Positions 1-7,864 of a DNA stretch of 17,625 bases are shown here, piece after piece. The stretch comes from Scenedesmus sp. ARA3. Its lineage: Eukaryota; Chlorophyta; Chlorophyceae; Sphaeropleales; Scenedesmaceae. A program made the translations under genes and the position numbers. How positions within the stretch are numbered: the stretch's first letter is position 1; each line of letters starts with the position of its first letter. The notes beneath the pieces are model-generated. The model worked only from the letters and a program-made list of their open reading frames with translations, ran no database searches and was not told the DNA's origin. The DNA is taken from contig RWJK01000604.1 of the NCBI GenBank assembly GCA_004335835.1, forward strand, positions 8,951-26,575, given 5' to 3'.

Positions 1-141
1 CCATCCCCTAGCCCTGCACCTCCCAAGCCGCAGACACCAGCAGCAGCTGTCAACAGCACTGCTGCTGCTGGCAATGCCACTGCAGATCAGCAGCAGCAGC
101 AGGCTACCATCACCAATGTTACAACCATCAACATAACACGA

Positions 142-173
<32 letters not shown>

Positions 174-2059
174 GCTGGTGCCCGGCCCTGCAGCCAGCAA
201 CAGCAGCGAGACGCCAGCACAGCCCGTCATCACACGCGTGCAGCGAGTCAACATCACACAGCAAGCAGCTCAAGCAGCAGCAACTACCAACACAAGCGCT
301 GCAAACTCCACAGCAGCAGCAGCAGCAGCAGCACCCAGCATCACGCGTGTAGAGCGGGTCAACATCACTCAGCTGCAGCCCCCAGCTCAACCGGCCACAA
401 ATGTCAGCACTGCTGTTGTACCCCAAAACACAACTGCAGCCAATGCCAGCAGCGCTGCCAATCGGACAGCTGCTGTGTTGCCAGCAACATTGCTGCCACG
501 CAACAACACAGCAAGACCGGAAGTATCACCGTCACCGTCCCCAACACCACTCCCTCCACCGTCCCCTCCACCGTCCCCATCACCGTCCCCGTCCCCATCA
601 CCGTCCCCTTCTCCGTCCCCTTCACCGTCCTTGTCCCCGTCCCCTGATGTGTCCCCGTCGCCCAGCCCTAAAGTGTCCCCCTCACCGTCCCCATCCCCAT
701 CACCCAGCCTTGATGTGTCCCCCGTACCGTCCCCTGAGCCGTCCCCTGCAACAGCACCCGCTGATCCTGCCAACACCACAGCAGCAGCACCTACCGCACA
801 GCTCACATTCCAAGGTACGCAACACAACTGTTGACACACCCTATATCTGCTGCTTCATGATGTCACTTCTGCAAAATGTTGTCTTTGTGTAAGCTATGGC
901 TGTGCAGGCAGCTGTTGATGCGTCTGAATTTGTTATGCTAAACCGGGCATCAGGGCATGGCGGCGTGCCTGGCACTTGTGAAGTCTGCAGCTTATGCAGC
1001 ATCAAGGTCTAAGCACTGCTGTTGTGGTTCTTGCTGCTTTAGCTTGGGCACAGGCTACTACTGCAGAACCAGAATGACAGCTCTCAGTCAGCAGATTATC
1101 GTACAATGTCAGGCCAGCTGATCCAATGCAAAGTATATCGTTGGTTTATGATGCCTGAGTTGGCTGCTGATGCTGCGCGCAAAAGCCGCAGCAATAACGA
1201 GCCACCCTGGTTGCATTATTTCGCCTTGAAATGTTTGATTTTCACGCAGCTTGACGAACGCCTACCCCGTTGTTGCTGCCAATGCCGCCTGCATTGCTAC
1301 TGCTGCCACCACCGCCACCGCTGCTGCTGCTGCCTCACAGGCGTCACCCCCGAGCAGTTCCAATCCTCTGGTGCTGCTGACGCAGCGCTGCGGGCAGTGT
1401 CCAACATCACAGGCGTGCCTGCTGCCAGCATTAACGCAAGTTATGCGCCTGCAGCACCCGCTGCTGCTGCACAGGCCTCTGGACGGCGCAAGCTGCTGCA
1501 GCAGGTGGGCAGGCCTAACATTTGACATGAAACTGGCAGTTTCGTTCACAATTTTGTGGCTAGTAAGGGATGCAATTCTGCTGCATAGGCCTCTGGACGC
1601 AAGCTACTGCAGGAGGTGGGTGCAGATAACACCGCCAGCATTGTAATTGATATGCTGATTGAGATAGTACAGCAAGGCTGAGGAGGTCCTGTCAGTAGAG
1701 GCAAAAAGTGGATTGCTGCAGACTTTGGCGAGCATTGGCGCGCTTCAGAATTGCTGTGTTGTATAGTATGCATTTCAATGCCTTGCTGGCGTCACTGGAT
1801 GATTGGATTTTCAAATGATTTTTGTAATGCTTTGTCCCTGCAGGGCCAGGCACCAGGCACCGTGGTCATCTACACCTTCACAAGCCCCGCACCACTGCAG
1901 CAGCTGCAGGCACTTTGCTGCTGTCACTCAATAACATATTCAACAAGATTATGTAATGCTGCTGTTTCTGCAGGGCCAGCAGACCCCCGGCACCGTGGTC
2001 ACCTACACCTTCACAAGTCCAGCACCACTGCAGCAACTGCAGGCTGCTGCTGCACTCGA

Positions 2060-2092
<33 letters not shown>

Positions 2093-3071
2093 CACACCCT
2101 ACTCAGGCCCTAGCCTACAGACAGCCCTCAACAGCGCAGCTACTGCTGTCGGCATCCCCCTCACTCTTTCCAGCCTGTCCATCAATGGCCAGCAGCAGCA
2201 GCTGCAGCAGCAGCAGCGAGATAAAGCATCAGCAGCAGCCCCCAGCGACCCGAACCAGGGTGCCATCATTGGCGGGGTTTTGGGCGGCGTCTTTGGCGGT
2301 TTAGGCCTGATCTTGGTTGTGCTGTGGCTGTTAGTTGCCACTAACAGGGCCCCTGCATGGCTTGCAAGGTGCACTCGGAAGGGCAAAAAGGATTGGCAGC
2401 AGCAAAAAGACGTTGAAAAGGGAGGTTTCGGAGGAACATGTGATGATGCAGTACCTCGAACCAGTACTGTTGGCAGCTGGGGAGGGCCTGACTCAGCAGC
2501 AGCAGCAAAGGCAGCAGCAGCAGGCGCAGCAGCAGCTGGTGCTGAGTGGGCATCACATGGGGTGACTGTACTGCCTAGGAAACCTTCACCAGGCAGTACA
2601 AGCAGTACAACAGCAGCAGCAGCAGCAGCAGGGCCTGCAGCAGTTGGGCAGGGTGATTCTGGCAGTGAGCCGCTGCTGCATGGCAGCAGCAGCAGCAGCA
2701 AAGTGCTGAAGCAGACAGCTACACCGGTGCACCTGGGTGTGATTGAAACACCAGAGCACGCGGGAAGGTTGTCTGCGAAAGCAACACCTATGCATCCTGG
2801 TGTGATAGAGACACCAGAACATGCAGGCTTGCTGTCTGCTACAGCAACGCCGATGCTCCCAGGGGTGGTTGAGACAGCAGCTGTGCAGCAGACAGCAACA
2901 GCAATGCTGTCGGGTGTTGTTGAGACACCAGAGCAGCAGCATGCAGCATTCAGGCCTACAGCCACACCGGTACCCCCTGGGGTCATCGAGACACCAAAGC
3001 AGCACTTGGCAGCATTCAGGCACACAGCAACGCCAGTGCCCCCTGGTGTTGTCGAAACACCAGACTTGCCA

Positions 3072-3102
<31 letters not shown>

Positions 3103-3223
3103 CGGTGCTGAGGCAAACGGCGACTCCAGTGCCCCTTGGTGTTATCGAGACTTCAGAGCAGCTGCAGTTGCCGGTGCTGGGGCGGTTAGTGACGCCAGTA
3201 CCCCTGGGTGTCATTGAGACACC

Positions 3224-3276
<53 letters not shown>

Positions 3277-3548
3277 TTGCAGGTGTGCGCCAGACAGCCA
3301 CAGCTATCCCCCTGGGGGTGGTTGAGACACCCGAGCGGCGGGCAGCACCAGCTGTGCAGCAGACAGCAACAGCAATGCTGCCAGGTGTAATCGAGTCGCC
3401 TGATGGCGCTGCTCAGGATCTGCCAGATACTTACAAGGCTGGATCTGACAAACATATCTCCAGCAGCAGAGATCAAACCAGCAGCTTGCCAAATGACAGC
3501 AGCAGCTCTGCAGGCAAAGGCTGGTTTGGCTGGCTTCGCCGTGGCAGG

Positions 3549-3580
<32 letters not shown>

Positions 3581-4030
3581 GCAGGGTGAGACTGCTGGCA
3601 GCAGCAGCAGCAGCGCTGTCACCAGTCAGCCAGTGCAGACAGCAACATATGGCAAGCTTGTGGTGCCAGCCTGGTCTGATGTGGGGCTGCTGCGAGCCAC
3701 ATACAGCGGTGGCTCTGCTGCTGCTGCTGCTGCTGCTGGCGGTGCTAGTGGTGGCAGCAGGGACATGGTGGCAGCAGCAGCAGAGGCAGCAGCAGAACTG
3801 GAGAGAGAGGACGCTGCTGCTGCTGCTGCTGCAAGTGAGGATCCTGCTGCTGGCAATGCAGCAGCAGGGGCGGCGGCAACGCTGGGTGCTGGTGCTGTTG
3901 CTGGCTGCAGTACTGCTGAAGATGCAGTGTCTACAGGTGAGGCTGGGGCTGGCAGTGGTGTTGTGCTGGGAGGAGGGATGGCTGGTGGGGCAGTTGTTGG
4001 CAGAGCAGCGCTGCTCCCTGTGCGGCACAG

Positions 4031-4075
<45 letters not shown>

Positions 4076-4790
4076 AGATGATGCAAATGATGCAGCAGCA
4101 GTGGATGACAGGCACAATGCAGATGGTTACTTGTTGAGCAGGGGGCTGGGAATTGGGTCAGTTTCCGGCAGCAGCAGCAGCAGCAACGCCATGGGGTTGT
4201 TTGGTTTGCGCAGTGGCATGGCGGCAGCAGAACGGCCTAGCCATGATGCAGGTTGGAGTGCTGATGCAGAGCCAGGCAGCAACACAGCAGCAGCTGCAGC
4301 AGCAGCAGCGTCTCCTGCTGCTGCTGATGCTGCTGGGCTAGGCCCTGCAAGCCCCAGCTTACTGCTGCTGCCACGAGGGGTGCAGCTGTCATATGCCTCT
4401 CCATCTTCTTTGGCAGCAGCAGCAGCAGCAGGAAAGAAGAGCTTGCAGGAAGTGCCGCTGCCGGCAGGATCACCAGCTACAGCAGCAGCTGCTGCTGCTG
4501 CTTCATCAGGACATGCAGCAGCAGAGGAGCAGCAGCATCCTGCAGGGCCGCTGCTGCGCAGGATGAATGCGTTTCCTGCAAGGACAGTGACTCACAGTGC
4601 TCCTGGCTGGGGTCTTGACAGGAGGAGTGATGCTGGCAGTGACAGCAGCAGCAGCAGCAGCAGCAATGGAAGCAATGCAGTGTACAGTGGGGGATATGAG
4701 CCACTGGCTGATGAGGCAGCAGCAGCAGTAGCTAGGATGCTGCCAGATGATGTAGTGCTGTCAGTTGGGTATCAGCAGATGCTAGACTAG
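1..4790 (+). CDS. Single-pass mucin-like surface protein, 5' end outside the window (3 exons)
   Basis: Exons are <1-814, 1341-1504 and 1974-4790 (stop TAG 4788-4790). Phases fit (1, then 0), giving 1264 codons from the window edge. Exon 1 encodes many N-glycosylation sequons, three ITxVxxxNIT-type repeats, an 11-residue poly-Gln and a Ser-Pro-rich block at about 520-760. Exon 2 and the start of exon 3 give a small module with LTFQG/VTPEQF, an AVSNITGVPAASI helix-strand stretch, RRKLLQ and a TVVTYTFTSP strand; similar modules recur in algal extracellular proteins and resemble SEA/ferredoxin-like folds (inference). A Gly/Leu/Val-rich helix at about 2259-2340 followed by Arg/Lys-rich sequence predicts type I topology, Ser-Pro outside. 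The tail holds ten TATPxxxGVxET repeats and long Ala, Gln and Ser runs. No enzymatic domain is visible. A role at the cell surface or wall is likely; the specific function is unknown. Confidence 0.72.
815..1340 (+). other. Intron 1 of the surface-protein gene (526 nt)
   Basis: The donor is CAAG/gtacgc and the acceptor is a CTG/CCN-rich tract ending cctcacag before 1341. Splicing keeps phase 1 and joins LTFQ-G to VTPEQF, restoring a continuous module. Short ORFs inside (for example one reading through poly-Cys) are shadows of the pyrimidine tract. An alternative acceptor at 1249 would give an immediate TGA in this phase, so 1340 is preferred. Confidence 0.65.
1461..1624 (+). repeat. Tandem duplication of an exon 3' end plus splice donor
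   Basis: The segment around 1461-1512 (coding ASGRRKLLQQ, then gtgggc) recurs at 1577-1624, offset 114. It differs by a few substitutions and a 3-nt deletion, and still reads ASGRKLLQE before gtgggt. The second copy also has a TAG acceptor-like dinucleotide just upstream, so it might act as an alternative micro-exon; otherwise it is an intronic relic. Confidence 0.75.
1505..1973 (+). other. Intron 2 of the surface-protein gene, containing two exon-edge duplicates
   Basis: The donor is CTGCAGCAG/gtgggc at 1505 and the acceptor is tgtttctgcag before 1974, phase 0. Inside are a near copy of the exon 2 3' end with its donor (1577-1624) and a near copy of the exon 3 5' end with its acceptor (1823-1911). 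Using the second acceptor keeps the 944-residue downstream frame. The first copy is in another frame and has no donor, so it is unlikely to be used. Confidence 0.6.
1823..2045 (+). repeat. Tandem duplication of intron end, splice acceptor and exon start
   Basis: Copy 1 (1823-1911) and copy 2 (1952-2045) share TGTAATGC, a pyrimidine-rich stretch, ctgcag and then GGCCAG..CCGTGGTC..TACACCTTCACAAG. Offset is 129-133 bp and copy 2 has one extra codon (GQQTPG versus GQAPG). Copy 2 opens the long downstream exon. Copy 1 lacks a downstream donor and is out of frame if read through. Confidence 0.9.
2259..2340 (+). other. Predicted transmembrane helix and basic stop-transfer of the surface protein
   Basis: The codons give GAIIGGVLGGVFGGLGLI followed by Leu/Val residues: about 25 uncharged residues with repeated small-xxx-small (Gly-x3-Gly) spacing, typical of helices that pack in the membrane. 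Immediately after come ARCTRKGKKDW and further Lys residues, so the positive-inside rule places the C-terminal repeat tail in the cytoplasm. It is the only strongly hydrophobic segment that fits the surface-protein frame. Confidence 0.8.
2715..3404 (+). repeat. Ten-copy TATPxxxGV[IV]ET protein repeat in the cytoplasmic tail
   Basis: Ten units share T-A-T-[PA]-[VMAI]-x2-G-V-[IV]-E-[TS]-[PSA], starting at about 2715. They are separated by variable linkers, several built from CAG runs (for example 16 CAG at 3228-3275). Examples are TATPVHLGVIETPE, TATPVPPGVVETPD and TATAMLPGVIESPD. The core is conserved while linkers vary in length, as expected if the core is selected, for example as a Thr/Pro-directed phosphorylation or docking motif (inference). 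Confidence 0.85.
3228..3275 (+). repeat. (CAG)16 tract, poly-Gln linker
   Basis: Sixteen uninterrupted CAG codons lie between repeat units 8 and 9 of the tail. An uninterrupted run of this length is likely length-polymorphic. Confidence 0.95.
4032..4073 (+). repeat. (GCT)14 tract, poly-Ala in the surface-protein tail
   Basis: Fourteen GCT codons in a row, then GCA. Unlike most poly-Ala runs in the window, which are GCA (CAG strand), this one lies on the CTG strand. Confidence 0.93.
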
Positions 4791-5418
4791 GTTGGGCATG
4801 CCATAGGATGGGTATGGGGTGGGAGCTGGTGGGCGCACTTTCACATATAATGCTTTGTGTTCGCAGTCAAAAACGTCAGCTGCTTCACATGTGCTCTGTT
4901 GCTGTAAATCACATAGCTGTGGCTCATTTGATGTAGCCAGCTTTTTGCAGCTGGCCCTTTTGTTTTACAATGGTGTCACAGTGACCATGTTGCAACATGC
5001 AGAGTTCAGTGCAGAAACCATGGCAATTTTGCGCAGTAGGCTTCAGATACATCTTGATTGACTGTTATGTATATGGTTTCCTTGGTATGTGTTGCTTATC
5101 ACCTGGCGGTTGCTGTGACACAGTTTGAACCAACTGCTGTATATTTTGGATCACCTCTTTCACCTCCAGTGAATCATGCATGCAGCACAATTTTTGATGA
5201 TCTGCTATTGTACGACTACTGGTTGCTGTCCCCCAGTTATCTTGATGCTCACCAACTGTAACTTATCAACTTTGCCTTACGTCTGGGTCTATGCTATGTG
5301 TATGCTGCTCCCTAGGCACCCCTGGCCTCTCCATCCCTTGCCGCACGTTTTCCAGTAACTCCCGCCTTCTGCCAACCCAACTGTACCTGAACCAAGGTGC
5401 CTTACGCCTGGGTCTTGT
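4791..5418 (+). other. 3' UTR / intergenic stretch between the surface-protein gene and the next gene
   Basis: There is no convincing coding sequence here; the short ORFs lack homopeptides and coding-like codon use. TGTAA motifs, the usual polyadenylation signal of chlorophyte genes, occur at 4903-4907 and 5257-5261. The 3' part carries the first copy of the duplicated acceptor segment (5252-5345). Confidence 0.5.
4903..4907 (+). terminator. TGTAA polyadenylation-signal candidate
   Basis: TGTAA lies 113 nt after the surface-protein stop codon. TGTAA is the established poly(A) signal of Chlamydomonas-type algae; a second copy at 5257-5261 is an alternative. Confidence 0.4.
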
Positions 5419-5470
5419 ATGTCTTCTGTCTGCTGCTCCCCAGGCACCCTAGGCCTGTCCACCCCTTCCC
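5252..5470 (+). repeat. Tandem duplication of an acceptor region upstream of gene 2 coding sequence
   Basis: Copy 1 (5252-5345) and copy 2 (5377-5470) share CCAACTGTA, GCCTTACG, CTGGGTCT, TGCTGCTCCC, an AG, and GGCACCC..GGCCT..CCA.CCCTT. Offset is 125-128 bp. Copy 2 runs into the long ORF through ccccag/GCACC; copy 1 has cctag/GCACC and stays non-coding. Confidence 0.85.
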
Positions 5471-5730
5471 GCTCTGCCCCCTCACCATCACGCACCACAA
5501 TCAACACCACCACCCTTGGCAGCAGCATCACCCCTACTACCACACTGGGCAGTACCCTGTCCCCCACTACCACAGCGCAGACAGCCGGCATCATCACCCC
5601 TACCAGCTCTCTGCAGCAGCAGACTGTTATTGCGCCAACCACAACACGCAGCACAACAGCATCAAGCTACTACAGCGCGCAGTCGAGCTTTGGGGGGACA
5701 GGCCAGCTGCTGGATGGCAGCAGCAGCAGC

Positions 5731-5762
<32 letters not shown>

Positions 5763-6042
5763 GGATCAGCACGGTGCACTGAACAGGCTTCCTGCAAACC
5801 TTGGTGCAGCAAAGGCAGCATACGCAGCTCCTGTGATTGAAGAAGATGGCAGCAGCAGCTTCAGTAGGGATGTCATTCCTGAGGAGTACACACCCTATGA
5901 GCTTCTGGAGCAGCAGCAGGAGCAGCAGCAGCAGCAGCAGCAGCAGAAGGGCAACGGCGGGTATGTCCAGAAGCGTGTGGCTCAGCTAATGCAGCTTCTG
6001 CCTTTGGGCAAGGGCAGCAGCAGCAGCTCTACTGCCAGCAAG

Positions 6043-6101
<59 letters not shown>

Positions 6102-6241
6102 CGGCTCCAGGGTTCAGTGGGATCCACTAGGCCCTGTTCAGGCCAAGGGTGTGCGGCCACCAACAGCAGCAGCACATGCACAGGCTGCTGCTACACCCAG
6201 CACTGCGTTTGACCAAACTGCATCTGGGTTTGCGTATGACT

Positions 6242-6275
<34 letters not shown>

Positions 6276-7833
6276 TGAAGGTCACCATGGCTTTGACCAC
6301 CACCAGCATCACCACCAGCAGCAGCAGCAGCAGCAGGGTGAGTCTTCACGGTCAGACTCAATGCTTGCAGTGACAGGCAGTGCGGTGCCGCGCAGCAGCA
6401 GCAACTACAGCAATGCAGCAAGTGTGGGCGAGGCAGCAGCAGAAGTGCTGCCTGCAGTGTCAGTGGATCTGCCACACAGGTCGAGTGATGAGGTGATGAC
6501 TGGCATCAGCACTGCAGCTGTACCCCCAGCAGCAGCAGCAGCAGCAGCAGCAGGAGGAGGGGAAGCAGCAGCAGCAGGAGGAGGAGGAGGAGAAGCAGCA
6601 GCAGGAGGGGAAGCAGCAGCAGGAGAAGCAGCAGGAGCAACAGCAGCAGCAGCAGCAGCAGCAGGAGAGGCTGCTGCAGATGATTTGGAGGCCATGGCAG
6701 CATCACTGCTTGCTGAGACAGATGCCGCTGCAGCCGCATCCAGCAACACAAGGGATGCAGAAACCACAGATGCGGCTGCAGCAGCGGCCATCGGCGCCAG
6801 TGACACCAGTGCCGAACCTACTACAGCAACAGCAGAAGCAACCGCTGCAGCCAAGGAGGAACCCCCATCACCACCTGCAGGTGACGCTCATGCTTGTAGG
6901 TGCAGCGCGTGCCTGCTACTCTGCTACACTGCACAGTGTCCTTTGCATGCGTTGCTGCTGATGAAGTGTTTAGAAGCGCATTCCTGGGTTGGTTGGCTGA
7001 AGAGTGCGCAGCAGGTGACATCAAGGTTTGTGCAAAAGCAGCAACAGCACGATACGGTACTGCGCCAGCAATGGACGCACAATGTGCAGGGTATTGAGTA
7101 AGCTATGTGGTGCGGTTGAATACTTCTCAACTCTTCTGCTGCTGCTGCTGCTTCTGCTGTTTGTGCAGGCCTCAACACTACAGCAGTGGCGCCTGGTGCC
7201 TCTGGCCAGGGCAATGTTGGTGCAGTGGCTGCCATCCAACAGGCGACAGCAGCAGCAGCAGCAGCAGCGCCACCACCAGGATATGGCAGTGCCACCGCTG
7301 CAGCACCACAGGTTGGTTAATGCAGGGCCTTGGTGCAGCTGCATGCATGTCTCTGGCACGCCTCTGGCCTGCTTGGCAACATGAACGTCTGCTAAGCATG
7401 GCAGCCAATTGAAGCAACTCCTATGATGCTGATGCTGATGTGTTGCTCGGCAACTAGAATCAATTTCTCTGCGTATGTTTATTCAGCATATCTAGGTTGC
7501 GAGGCCTGATGCGCTTGCTTCAGTCTCACCTGCTGCTGCAACATTTTCTTGCTGCTGCTGCCGTACCGCTACAGAGCATCAACATGTCTAGCCACAATGT
7601 GCCAGCATGGCCTGGGATTACCCGTGCTGACACACCCTCTGGACCGCTCACCCCAGCACCCTCCATGGCAACAGCAGCAGCAGCAGCAGCAGGTTCAACA
7701 GCGGCTGCACACCAAATCGTCATCAGCAGCGAGGATGAAGCAAGCGAGGACGAAGCAGAAGCACCTGCTGCAGCAGATCCTGCTGCTGCTGCTGCCGCTG
7801 CTGCTGATCAGGCGGCAAAAGAGCCACCACCAC

Positions 7834-7864
<31 letters not shown>

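Noticed and set aside
178..834. Stand-alone 218-residue gene starting at 178
   Set aside because: The frame is open from base 1, the putative start is GTG inside the reading frame, and the 3' end runs past a good donor at 815.
1106..1340. Coding extension upstream of the second exon, reading through poly-Cys
   Set aside because: The poly-Cys comes from CTG pyrimidine-tract sequence; the acceptor at 1340 gives phase agreement and a sensible module.
2099..4117. Long minus-strand ORFs (poly-Cys, poly-Leu, poly-Ser) opposite the surface-protein gene
   Set aside because: They are mirror frames of CAG runs, which contain no stop codons in any frame. They have no start context, splice pattern or domain.
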